Shown here: one piece after another, positions 42,094 to 50,328 of the stretch
Position numbering within the stretch: the stretch's first letter is position 1
Layout: every line of letters starts with the position of its first letter
From: Amycolatopsis coloradensis
Lineage (GTDB): Bacteria; Actinomycetota; Actinomycetes; Mycobacteriales; Pseudonocardiaceae
NCBI RefSeq assembly: GCF_001953865.1
Contig: NZ_MQUQ01000017.1
Coordinates: 62,001-126,000, forward strand
Direction of reading: 5' to 3'
DNA length: 64,000 bases
Made by a program: the position numbers and the translations under genes
The notes under the pieces: generated by a model
Told to the model about the DNA's origin: nothing
Seen by the model: the letters and a program-made list of their open reading frames with translations, nothing else
Databases searched by the model: none

Positions 42094-42492
42094 TCAAGCC
42101 GTGGCGGCGGTGACGTCGAGTTCGACCAACTGCCCCGGGTAGCCGAGCTGTGCGACGCCGAGCAGGGTGCTCGCGGTCGTGAAGGCCTCCCGGATCTCCG
42201 ACCCGACGAACCGGTCCCAGACGGCCGAAAGCACGTCCGCGTCCGGCGTCACCACGTAGAGCACCGTGCGCACGACGTCGGCAGGGGTCGCCTTGGCGAA
42301 GGCGAGGGCGGCGGCGGTGTTCGCGACGACCTGGTCGACCTGGGCGAGCACGTCGCCCTCCACGACCTTGCCGTCTTCGGTGAGCGGGCACTGGCCCGCG
42401 AGGTGGATGTCCCGCCGTCCTTCGACGATGGTCACGTGGTGATAGGTGGGCGTGGGGTGCAGACCAGGCGGATGGTGGCGTTGAATGGTCAC
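42094..42492 (-). CDS. RidA (YjgF/YER057c) family protein
   Basis: A 132-aa RidA-fold protein (HLAGQCPLTEDGKVVEGD, QVDQVVANTAAALAFAKATP, PGQLVELDVTA). True RidA hydrolyses reactive 2-aminoacrylate/enamine products of PLP enzymes; many actinobacterial members belong to other Rid subgroups. GTG at 42492 has an AGGA stretch upstream; an ATG at 42501 is also in frame. It diverges from mtnA across 57 bp. Confidence 0.85.
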   Translation of the reverse strand: MTIQRHHPPGLHPTPTYHHVTIVEGRRDIHLAGQCPLTEDGKVVEGDVLAQVDQVVANTAAALAFAKATPADVVRTVLYVVTPDADVLSAVWDRFVGSEIREAFTTASTLLGVAQLGYPGQLVELDVTAATA

Positions 42493-42549
42493 GAACCGCA
42501 TCCTGACCGAACCGGACTCGGCCGGCCAACTGGATTTCACGGGGGCGTC

Positions 42550-43515
42550 ATGCGCAGGACGATCGACTGGACCGGCGACGCGGTCACGATCATCGACCAG
42601 ACCGCGCTGCCCGCCGAGTACCGCGTGCTCGAACTGCGCACGGTCGGCGAACTGGTCGACGCCATCCAGCGTCTCGCGGTTCGCGGGGCGCCCGCGCTCG
42701 GTGCGGCGGGGGCGCTCGGCGTGGTGCTCGCGACCCGCGCGGAAGGTGACGTCGAGGCCGAGGCCGAACGCGTCGCCCAGGCCAGGCCGACCGCGGTCAA
42801 CCTGAGCTGGGGTGTGTCCCGCGCGCTCGCGAGGCTTCCGGAGGGACCCGAAGCGGTCCTCGCCGAGGCGCTGGAGATCCTCGACGAGGACGAGCGGATC
42901 AACCACGAAGCCTCCCGGCTCGCCGCCACGGTGGTGCGCGAAAACTGTGCGCGGCGGCCGTTGCGGCTGCTCAGTCACTGCAACGCCGGACACCTGGCGA
43001 CGGTCGCCTGGGGCAGCGCGCTCGGCGTCGTCTGGCACCTGCACGCCCGCGGGCTGGTCGAGTCCGTGCTGGTCGACGAGACCCGGCCGCTGCTGCAAGG
43101 CGCCCGTCTGACCGCATGGGAGCTGGCCGAAGCCGGTGTCCCGTACCGGATCCAGCCCGACGGCGCGGCCGCCGCCGCGATGAGCCGCGGCCTGGTCGAC
43201 TGCGTGCTCGTCGGCGCCGACCGGATCGCCGCCAACGGCGACGTCGCCAACAAGATCGGCACCTACGGCCTGGCGATCGCGGCGAAGCACCACGGGATCC
43301 CGTTCGTGGTCGTCGCCCCGTCGTCCACTGTGGACACCGAGATGCCGGACGGCGCCGGGATCGTGATCGAGGAACGCGATCCCGGCGAGATCCTGAGTTT
43401 CGGCGGGGCGAAGGTCGCCCCCGAAGGCGCGCAGGTCTTCAACCCGGCCTTCGACGTGACACCGTTCGCGCTGGTGACCGCGGTGGTCACCGAACAGGGG
43501 GTGCTGCGCCCGTGA
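42550..43515 (+). CDS. mtnA: S-methyl-5-thioribose-1-phosphate isomerase
   Basis: A 321-aa eIF2B-related isomerase of the methionine salvage path, making methylthioribulose-1-phosphate. The family motifs are RGAPALGAAGALGV, LSHCNAGHLATVAWG (catalytic Cys) and GADRIAANGDVANKIGTYGL (catalytic Asp). ATG at 42550. Other salvage genes (mtnB, mtnC, mtnD) are not adjacent. Its last 29 bp overlap the end of the convergent NTF2-like gene. Confidence 0.93.
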   Translation: MRRTIDWTGDAVTIIDQTALPAEYRVLELRTVGELVDAIQRLAVRGAPALGAAGALGVVLATRAEGDVEAEAERVAQARPTAVNLSWGVSRALARLPEGPEAVLAEALEILDEDERINHEASRLAATVVRENCARRPLRLLSHCNAGHLATVAWGSALGVVWHLHARGLVESVLVDETRPLLQGARLTAWELAEAGVPYRIQPDGAAAAAMSRGLVDCVLVGADRIAANGDVANKIGTYGLAIAAKHHGIPFVVVAPSSTVDTEMPDGAGIVIEERDPGEILSFGGAKVAPEGAQVFNPAFDVTPFALVTAVVTEQGVLRP

Positions 43516-44401
43516 GCAGTTTGCCGAACAGTACGGCCGTCTCGGCGTCGTCGTAGTTCAGCGGAAGCGTGTCGAAGTAATACCGCATCAGGCCGGGCCC
43601 GGTGCCCACGATCATCCCGTACTCGATCTTCCGCCCCTTCGCCCGCACGGTCCCGCGGTACTCCTGGAACTTCGTACGCGGACCCGCGGCCGCCTGATCC
43701 GCCGCCAGCCGGACGTCGGTCATCGCGTTCGAAAGCCTGCCGAGATAGGCGAGATGACACTTCGGGTCGGTCACCGGCGCCGTCAGCCCCGGCCCGGTGA
43801 AGGACGGCCCCCGCCTCGGGCAGTCGTCGGCGACACCGGCGAACAATTCGCGGAGGGCACCGGCTTCGATCGGGCGGAACCATTCCGTCCGATCGTGATA
43901 GCGACGCCCCTCGGTGACCTCGCCGTTCTCGAGCACCACCCGGTAGACGGCCGGGTAGCGCACCAGCTGTCCGTTGATCACGGCTTCGTTTGCCGCCTCG
44001 TAGAAGACGGTGCCGCCGTTCACCACGACCTTCACCGGGGTGAACCGGAAAGTCGGGAAGGCACCCAGCAGGGTCCGAAGGTTGTTCTCGATGGCGGCCC
44101 TGCCTCGCACCGGCGGGGCGCTGCCCGATTCCGCGAGCGTCCCGTCGGCGGCGAAGATGGAGCCGTACAACCGAACGCGAGCTTCCCGCGCCTCAGGCGT
44201 GTCCGAGCGCATCGCGCCGAATTCCGTCTGTTTCGCGATGAAGGCGCAGGCACCCGGCGACACGTCCCCTTCGACCCGGTCACCCCACTGCTCCAGGATC
44301 GGGCACCCCTCGTTCGTCTCCGCCACCGCCGGTCCGCTTCCCATCACCGTCGCACTGACCAGAACCGCCGCCACACCAAAGAATCTCTCGATTTTTCGCA
44401 C
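43487..44401 (-). CDS. Secreted SnoaL/NTF2-like protein
   Basis: A 304-aa exported protein: signal peptide (about residues 1-27, cut after AVA), then one clear NTF2/SnoaL-like domain (about residues 60-170; GTLAESGSAPPVRGRAAIENN, FRFTPVKVVVNGGTVFYEAA), followed by a Cys-containing C-terminal part. A role is not known. It overlaps mtnA tail-to-tail by 29 bp. Confidence 0.7.
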   Translation of the reverse strand: MRKIERFFGVAAVLVSATVMGSGPAVAETNEGCPILEQWGDRVEGDVSPGACAFIAKQTEFGAMRSDTPEAREARVRLYGSIFAADGTLAESGSAPPVRGRAAIENNLRTLLGAFPTFRFTPVKVVVNGGTVFYEAANEAVINGQLVRYPAVYRVVLENGEVTEGRRYHDRTEWFRPIEAGALRELFAGVADDCPRRGPSFTGPGLTAPVTDPKCHLAYLGRLSNAMTDVRLAADQAAAGPRTKFQEYRGTVRAKGRKIEYGMIVGTGPGLMRYYFDTLPLNYDDAETAVLFGKLLTGAAPPVR

Positions 44402-44459
44402 CTGCTCACCCTCGCAAGGAAGACCGTGCGAAGTCGATTACCCGTCAGGTAATGCGGCG

Positions 44460-45680
44460 CTAGAAGGATTCCAGGCAGGACGGCTCACGATCGGAGGCGA
44501 ACGCCGCGGTCGCCCGCGAAACCGCCCCGGCGGTCCGTTCCTCGATCCGCCCGGCCGCGGCCAGTGTGCTCGGCCGGGTCCCGCCGAGGAAGATCGCGCC
44601 GAGGTCGATCACGTCCAGTTCGAGATCCGGCGCGTCCTCCACCCTGGTCACTTCGGCGTTCCCGTCGGCATCGGTGACGAGCCGCCAGTTCCCGGTGTTC
44701 CACGGACAGAACGCGTCGCGCACGCCGAACACCAGATCCACCGGCATGCCGTAGCGGCGGGTGACCAGGGCCCGATCGACGTCGACGAGCCGGACCCACA
44801 GGGAGTCACCGGCGGACCGGGTCATCTTGCGGGGGTCGGCGAGAAGGTGGATGAGCGGTTCATCGAGGGCGGCGTAGACCTCGATGGTGCCGATCAGGTC
44901 GTAGTCGAGCAGGTAGCGGTGCAGCGACGCGTACGCCTCCGGAGTGGTCGCGACCAGTTCCTCCACCCGCAAGGTCCCGCGCGGGCCTTCTTCATGCCAG
45001 TCGTTCTTGACCCGGAACATCGCGTACCCGTCGGGCAGGACCGCGAACTTGACCGCGGTCGCGCCCTCGCGTCGGCGCTCCGGATCGTCGAGAACGAACT
45101 CCCAGGTCGATTCGAGCCTGTCGAGCGCGCCGACCCGCTGCGGCGCTTCCTTCTCGTAGATCGCCTTGATCAGCGGGAGCGCCTGCTCGCGCCCGACTTC
45201 ACGCACCCGCTCGGCGTGGAGTGCGACACCGGGCCGATACGCGGCCTTCGCCCGCACCTTCGCGCGGTAGAACTGCGCCGCGAGACCGTAGCCGAAGCGG
45301 GGGTAGATGACCGATTCCGACGCCCACAGCGCGGCGATCGGTTCGCCGCCGTCCTCGTGCAGGCCGTCCAGCTGTGCCCGCATGACCCGGGTGAGCACGC
45401 CTCGCCTGCGGTGTCCCGGCAGCACACCGACCGACGTCACCGCGGCGAGTGGTGTCTGGCCGGCGCCGGGAACGGTGATCTTCCGGGTGAGGATCTCCCC
45501 CACCCCGATCAGTTCGCCACCGTCGAAGACGCCGTGCGAACGTTCGGGTTCGAACACGAGCTCTTCACGGTGCTTCAGGTTCTCCGTGGCATCGAGGTTG
45601 AACGCGCGGGCGAGCAGCTCCGCGAACGCGGGCAGGTCGCCGATGGTCAGGGTACGAAGGGTCAAGCCGTCATCGCTCAC
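44460..45680 (-). CDS. Eis-like GNAT acetyltransferase
   Basis: A 406-aa protein with the Eis three-part layout: N-terminal GNAT, second GNAT-like and a sterol-carrier-like C-terminus. Acetyl-CoA motif VTSVGVLPGHRRRGVLTRVM. The Tyr of SVIYPRFGYG and the very last residue Phe (CLESF) match the catalytic Tyr and terminal carboxylate of mycobacterial Eis, which acetylates aminoglycosides and other amines at several positions. Resistance has to be tested; natural targets here are unknown. Confidence 0.85.
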   Translation of the reverse strand: MSDDGLTLRTLTIGDLPAFAELLARAFNLDATENLKHREELVFEPERSHGVFDGGELIGVGEILTRKITVPGAGQTPLAAVTSVGVLPGHRRRGVLTRVMRAQLDGLHEDGGEPIAALWASESVIYPRFGYGLAAQFYRAKVRAKAAYRPGVALHAERVREVGREQALPLIKAIYEKEAPQRVGALDRLESTWEFVLDDPERRREGATAVKFAVLPDGYAMFRVKNDWHEEGPRGTLRVEELVATTPEAYASLHRYLLDYDLIGTIEVYAALDEPLIHLLADPRKMTRSAGDSLWVRLVDVDRALVTRRYGMPVDLVFGVRDAFCPWNTGNWRLVTDADGNAEVTRVEDAPDLELDVIDLGAIFLGGTRPSTLAAAGRIEERTAGAVSRATAAFASDREPSCLESF

Positions 45681-45733
45681 CCAGCCGTCCTACGCCCATT
45701 CACCGGCGACCGCCACGCGTCAAAGTGCGGACA

Positions 45734-45955
45734 TCAGGGCCGCGGCCCGATCACCTCACCTCTTTCCGTCACCTCGATCGCCATCGCGGGGCACGAGTCC
45801 GCCGCGTCGAGCACGCTCTCGTCCGGCTTCACTTCCCCTTCGACCACCGTCGCCGTGGCGCCTTCGAGTTCGAAGACCTCCGGCAGTAGCGCGGCGCACA
45901 TCCCCGAGCCGATGCACGTCCCGCCATCGACCTCGACTTTCCAGCTCATGGTCAC
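45734..45955 (-). CDS. [3Fe-4S] ferredoxin partner of cytochrome P450
   Basis: A 73-aa ferredoxin with CIGSGMC and a later SCP, three cluster cysteines, as in the 3Fe-4S ferredoxins that feed electrons to actinomycete P450s. The GTG at 45955 overlaps the P450 stop (GTGA), giving tight coupling. ATG at 45949 would be almost as good. Reductase genes are not nearby. Confidence 0.9.
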   Translation of the reverse strand: MTMSWKVEVDGGTCIGSGMCAALLPEVFELEGATATVVEGEVKPDESVLDAADSCPAMAIEVTERGEVIGPRP

Positions 45956-47142
45956 CATCCGATCGGCATGGAGCGGGGCCCCCGCACCAGCATCTGCGTC
46001 TTCCACACGATATCTCCGTCGAGGCGCAGTCCGGGAAGATCGCGCAACAAAGCCCGCAAAGCCTCCTGGAGTTCCAGCCTGGCCAGCGGGGCACCGAGGC
46101 AGTGGTGCACGCCGTGCCCGAAACCGAGGTGCGGGTTGGCTTCCCTGCCGAATTCGAGGGTTTCCGCCGAGGTGAACTGGAGCGCGTCCCGGTTGGCGGC
46201 GCCGATCGCGACCATCACCGGCTCGCCTTCCTTCACCAGCACGTCACCCACCTGGACGTCTTCGGTGGCGTAGCGGGCGAAACCGGCTCCGGCACCCAGG
46301 GGGATGAACCGCAGCAGTTCCTCGACGGCGGCCGGGATCAGGTCCAGGTCGCCGCGCAGGCGGGCGAGCTGGTCCGACTGTTCGAGCAGGGCGTAGACGA
46401 AGTTGGGGATCTGGCTGGCGGTGGTCTCGTGCCCGGCGATCAGGATGCCGATGCACATGTCGACCAGTTCCAGCTCGCTCAGCCTGTCGCGGACGTCGCG
46501 CGCTTCGATCAGCGCGGTCATCAGGTCGTCCTGGGGCCGGGCACGGTGCTCTTCGACGAGCACGTGCATGTACGCCCGCAGCTCGTCCTGATTGGCCATC
46601 ATCTCTTCGGTGGTCAGCGGGCTGGTCGACAGCGCGGCGTCGCTCCACACCCGGAACTTCGGCCGGTCCCCGACGGGGACGCCGAGCAGTTCGCAGATCA
46701 CCGCGACCGGGATCGGCAGCGCGTAGTCCTCGACCAGGTCGGCGGGCTGTCCCTTGGCCTTCATGTCCTCGATCAGGCCCGCCGCCAGGTCCGCGACCCG
46801 CGGCCGCAGCAGTTCGACACGGCGCATGGTGAACGCCTTCGCGACCAGCGTGCGCAGCCGGGTGTGGTCGGGCGGGTCCATGCTCAGGATCCCGCCGGGC
46901 CGCCTGCCCGGCGCCATCCGCGGCTCGTCCTTGTCCGTGGCCATCGCGCGGGAGAACCGCCGGTCGCCCAGCACGAAACGCGCGTCGGCGTAGCGGGTGG
47001 CGAGCCACGCCGGCTCACCGTGCGGGAGACGGACGCGGAGCATGCCCTCGGTGGCACGGGCGGCGGCGTAGGCCTCGTCCAGTTCGAGTCCCGCGTCCTG
47101 GTTGAAGGGATAGGCGACGAATTCGGCGTCAGCGATGGTCAT
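45952..47142 (-). CDS. Cytochrome P450
   Basis: A 396-aa bacterial class I P450. Marks: ILSMDPPDHTRLRTLVAKAF, the I-helix LIAGHETTASQ, EELLR (ExxR), and the haem loop HLGFGHGVHHCLGAPLAR with the ligand Cys. It is coupled to a 3Fe-4S ferredoxin. Its promoter region contains a perfect 20-bp palindrome and the divergent TetR gene, so it is probably inducible by a xenobiotic or terpenoid. The CYP family cannot be fixed by eye. Confidence 0.93.
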   Translation of the reverse strand: MTIADAEFVAYPFNQDAGLELDEAYAAARATEGMLRVRLPHGEPAWLATRYADARFVLGDRRFSRAMATDKDEPRMAPGRRPGGILSMDPPDHTRLRTLVAKAFTMRRVELLRPRVADLAAGLIEDMKAKGQPADLVEDYALPIPVAVICELLGVPVGDRPKFRVWSDAALSTSPLTTEEMMANQDELRAYMHVLVEEHRARPQDDLMTALIEARDVRDRLSELELVDMCIGILIAGHETTASQIPNFVYALLEQSDQLARLRGDLDLIPAAVEELLRFIPLGAGAGFARYATEDVQVGDVLVKEGEPVMVAIGAANRDALQFTSAETLEFGREANPHLGFGHGVHHCLGAPLARLELQEALRALLRDLPGLRLDGDIVWKTQMLVRGPRSMPIGW

Positions 47143-47170
47143 TTGTCCGGAAACCCCCCGGCTCGGCGGT

Positions 47171-47190
47171 TTGTAAGCAACTGCTTACAA
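47171..47190. promoter_or_regulatory. TetR operator, perfect palindrome TTGTAAGCAACTGCTTACAA
   Basis: A 20-bp palindrome with 9-bp arms around AC, AT-rich against the background. It lies 28 bp before the P450 start and 65 bp before the divergent TetR start, the usual place for TetR autorepression. Strongly suggests that the TetR protein controls the P450-ferredoxin pair. Confidence 0.75.
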
Positions 47191-47255
47191 CGCTAGCCAC
47201 GAGCACGGAAAGCGTCAATGCGCCTACCGTGCGACGTCCGGCTAGCCTTTGCCCG

Positions 47256-47822
47256 ATGACGGAAGAACCGCAGGTCCGCAAGCGCGACGCGGCCGCGACC
47301 AAGGCGGCCCTGCTCGACGCGGCGGCCGCTCTGTTCGCCGAACGCGGTTTCGACCGGACGACCGTGCGAGACATCGCGAAGCTCGCCGGAGCCAATCAGG
47401 CGCTGCTGTTCCGCTACTTCGGCTCGAAGGACGCGCTCTTCGAGGAGGTACTGGCGCGCGGCGGACGCGAGCAGATCGCCACCACCCCACCGGGCGAACT
47501 GCTCGGGACGGCGTTGCGCAGCATGCTGGAGTCCGACACCAGGCGGGATCGCACGCTCGACGCCTACCTGCGCTCGACCGGGCACGACAGCGCGGCGACC
47601 ACGGTCCGGCGGCAACTCGGCCAGGAGTACGCGAAGGTGCTGGCCACGCTGACCGACGCCGACGACGCGGATCTGCGGGCCGACCTCATTCTGGCGTGGC
47701 TGCTCGGCATCGGCCTGGTCCGCGAGATCACCGGCAAGGAGCCCCTGGCCAGCGCGGATCCCGACGACGTCTGCCGTCTCGTGCTCGGTGCGGCACGGAC
47801 GCTGCTGGAGCGCAGCGGGTAA
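47256..47822 (+). CDS. TetR-family transcriptional regulator
   Basis: A 188-aa one-domain DNA-binding repressor: N-terminal HTH LLDAAAALFAERGFDRTTVR and RDIAKLAGANQALLFRYFGS, then helical ligand-binding region. Starts ATG 47256. It is divergent from the P450-ferredoxin operon and next to a 20-bp palindrome. The inducer is not known. A phosphotransferase-like gene follows 41 bp downstream. Confidence 0.92.
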   Translation: MTEEPQVRKRDAAATKAALLDAAAALFAERGFDRTTVRDIAKLAGANQALLFRYFGSKDALFEEVLARGGREQIATTPPGELLGTALRSMLESDTRRDRTLDAYLRSTGHDSAATTVRRQLGQEYAKVLATLTDADDADLRADLILAWLLGIGLVREITGKEPLASADPDDVCRLVLGAARTLLERSG

Positions 47823-47863
47823 TTACCTCGCGGTCCACGGCCCGCTGTTCTACGGTCAGCGCC

Positions 47864-48778
47864 GTGACCTCGTTCCCGCCCGCCGGCACCGAAGCCGAGT
47901 TCGACGCACTGACCAGGCAAGACCTCCTTCCGGCGGTGACGTCACTGACCGGGTCGCTCGGTCTCGGTGAAGTCGTCCCGTTCACCGAAGGCTCGCTGCC
48001 GGTCTACGCCGTCGGCGAAGACCTGGTGCTCAAGCTGTTCCCACCGGTACATCTGGACGAACTCCCCACCGAGCGGACGATGCTCGAGGTCCTGCACGGC
48101 AAGCTCCCGATCCCGACGCCCGCCGTGCACGACGTCGGCGAGCGGGACGGCTGGGGCTACGTGCTCATGGAGCGCCTGCGCGGCGAAACACTGAAGGACG
48201 CCTGGCCGAAACTGTCCACAGAGGACAAACACCGGCTCGCTCCCGAACTCGGCGAGGCGCTGGCCGCCCTGCATTCGCTGCGCGACCCGCGACTGGACGT
48301 GCTGGATCCGCCGGACTGGGCCGCGTTCGTCGCCGGGCAACGCGCGAACGCCGTCGAGCATCACCGCCGGACCGGCCTCGACGAGGCTTGGATCGCCCGG
48401 ATCCCGGCGTTCCTTGATTCCGTCGACCTGGGCTCGCCGCCCGTCGTCCCGCTGCACACCGAGTTCATGCGAGACCACGTCATGGTCACCCACGACGGCG
48501 AACGCCCGCAGCTGACCGGGCTCTTCGACTTCGAACCGGCGATGCGGGGCGCGGCCGAGTACGACTTCGTCGCCGTCGGCCTGTTCGTTTCCGGTGGGGA
48601 CAAGGATTTCCTGCAGCGGTTGCTCGCCGGGTACGGCGCCGATCCGGACGACGGGTTCTCGCGGCGCTGCCTGGCGTACGCGCTTTTGCACGTCTACAGC
48701 AATTTCACGTGGTACTTCAAGGTTCTCCCGGCACCAGGAGAGCCGACGCTGGAGAGCCTCAGCCGCGTTTGGTGGTAG
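47864..48778 (+). CDS. APH-like (aminoglycoside phosphotransferase-fold) kinase
   Basis: A 304-aa protein kinase-like-fold enzyme. DLVLKLFPPV contains the ATP-binding Lys; Brenner motif reads HTEFMRDHVMV where HGDLHPGNV is usual, and the DFG position reads LFDFEPAM. The catalytic Asp of HGD is replaced by Glu, so it may be an unusual or altered kinase. Starts GTG 47864. Its end overlaps the convergent P450 stop by 20 bp. The substrate is unknown. Confidence 0.8.
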   Translation: MTSFPPAGTEAEFDALTRQDLLPAVTSLTGSLGLGEVVPFTEGSLPVYAVGEDLVLKLFPPVHLDELPTERTMLEVLHGKLPIPTPAVHDVGERDGWGYVLMERLRGETLKDAWPKLSTEDKHRLAPELGEALAALHSLRDPRLDVLDPPDWAAFVAGQRANAVEHHRRTGLDEAWIARIPAFLDSVDLGSPPVVPLHTEFMRDHVMVTHDGERPQLTGLFDFEPAMRGAAEYDFVAVGLFVSGGDKDFLQRLLAGYGADPDDGFSRRCLAYALLHVYSNFTWYFKVLPAPGEPTLESLSRVWW

Positions 48779-49964
48779 CCCACGTCACCGGCACGGCTTC
48801 CGGGCCGCGGATCGAAAGCGGCGGCCGCCACCCGATCTCCGGGAGCGGCACGGCGACGTCCAGTCCCGGCAGTCCGTCGAGCAGGGTCCGGAACGCGATC
48901 TCCCCTTCGAGCCGCGCGAGTGCCGCGCCGAGGCAGAAGTGGATGCCGTGCCCGAAGCCCAGTTGCGGGGCGTTCCGGCGCCGGATGTCGAACTCCGACG
49001 CGCCGGGAAAGGCGCTCTCGTCACGGTTCGCCGCGCCGGTGTGCGCCAAGACTGCCTCACCGCGCCGGACCAGGCCACCGCTCAGTTCGACGTCCTCCAG
49101 CGCGACCCGGAGCAGCGACGCGTCGGCCGGTCCGTCGAAGCGCATGATCTCTTCGACGGCTCCCGCCGTCAGATCGGGATCCTCGCGCAGCGCGGCGAAC
49201 TGGTCCGGATTCGCCGACAGCAGCACGATCCCGGTCGCGATCAGGCTGACCGTGGTCTCGTGCCCGGCCAGCAGAAGCTGCGTGGCCAGATCGATCAACT
49301 CGGCCTCGGTGAACCGGTCGCCGTCTTCGTCACGGGTGTGCACGAGAACGCTCAGCAGGTCCTCCTCCCCCGGCTTAGCCCGCTTGACCGCGACGAGCGC
49401 GGCCATGTCTTCCGCACCGTCACGCCGGGCCCGCGCCACGTCCGCCGGGGTGTACGCCATCGGCGTGACGATCACCCGCGACCACTGGCGGAACCGTTCC
49501 CTGCCTTCGAACGGGACGCCGAGGATTTCGCACATGACCGCGGTGGGCAGGGGGAAGGCGAACGTCTCCACGAGGTCCACCGGCGGCCCCTGCGCGACCA
49601 TCGTGCGCAGGAGTTCGACGGCGATCTCCTGGATCCGCGGCCGCAGCGCGGCGATCCGGCGGACGGTGAAGGCCGGTGCCGACAGCTTCCGCAACCGCGT
49701 GTGATCCGGCGGGTCCATGTTCAGGATGCTGTGCTCGCCGGTGGAGAAGTCGCCCGGCTCGATGAGGCAGGGCGCGCCGGGGGCGAGCAGGTTCCGGGAG
49801 AACCGCGGGTCCGAGAAGATCAGGCGGACGTCTTCGTACCGGGTCACCAGCCAGCCCTCGCAGCCGCTGGGGAAGAGGACCCGGGACATCGGCGGATACT
49901 CGGCGTAGATCGCGCCCATCGGGGTCGCGGCGTGCTTCTTGGCCGCGGGGTACGTGGCTGTCAT
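48759..49964 (-). CDS. Cytochrome P450
   Basis: A 401-aa bacterial P450: ILNMDPPDHTRLRKLSAPAF, the I-helix LLAGHETTVSL, EEIMR (ExxR), and haem loop LGFGHGIHFCLGAALARLEG. The ATG at 49964 begins the conserved N-terminus; longer starts add an unrelated Arg-rich leader. No ferredoxin is next to it, so it may use the one at 45734-45955. It is separated from the first P450 by the TetR and APH-like genes. Confidence 0.9.
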   Translation of the reverse strand: MTATYPAAKKHAATPMGAIYAEYPPMSRVLFPSGCEGWLVTRYEDVRLIFSDPRFSRNLLAPGAPCLIEPGDFSTGEHSILNMDPPDHTRLRKLSAPAFTVRRIAALRPRIQEIAVELLRTMVAQGPPVDLVETFAFPLPTAVMCEILGVPFEGRERFRQWSRVIVTPMAYTPADVARARRDGAEDMAALVAVKRAKPGEEDLLSVLVHTRDEDGDRFTEAELIDLATQLLLAGHETTVSLIATGIVLLSANPDQFAALREDPDLTAGAVEEIMRFDGPADASLLRVALEDVELSGGLVRRGEAVLAHTGAANRDESAFPGASEFDIRRRNAPQLGFGHGIHFCLGAALARLEGEIAFRTLLDGLPGLDVAVPLPEIGWRPPLSIRGPEAVPVTWATTKRG

Positions 49965-50040
49965 GGGCCGATGATGAGCGGTGCGGCGCACCACAGGAAG
50001 GTTCCGGCCGGTCACCTCCCCGAAGAGCCGAAGATCCTTC

Positions 50041-50223
50041 TCACCGCGTGATAATTCCGCGCATGAACTCCAGATAGCCCGGCCGTCCGGCCGGGGAGAG
50101 CAGTGTTCCGCCGCTCGCCCGCAGCTCCTGGATCAACCCGATGAAAGCCGTGTAGGCCAGCAACATCCCGGCCCTCTCGGCACCGGCGCGGACGGACAGC
50201 CACAGCGCCTCGCTGAGCTTCAC
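50041..50223 (-). CDS. Small hypothetical protein
   Basis: A possible 60-aa protein (GTG at 50223) with one moderately hydrophobic stretch (RAGMLLAYTAFIGLIQEL). No family recognised. It lies in the 364-bp gap between the second P450 and the dehydrogenase fusion. It may be chance; codon use is plausible but the ribosome site is weak. Confidence 0.35.
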   Translation of the reverse strand: MKLSEALWLSVRAGAERAGMLLAYTAFIGLIQELRASGGTLLSPAGRPGYLEFMRGIITR

Positions 50224-50328
50224 GTGACTTTCACGGATCAACCGTCCAGTAAGGCTTCCGGCGAGTGTTCCCAGTCCCGGCCCAGCCGCCGTAGGTACAG
50301 GCACGGTTCGCTCTGACGACCCGAACAC

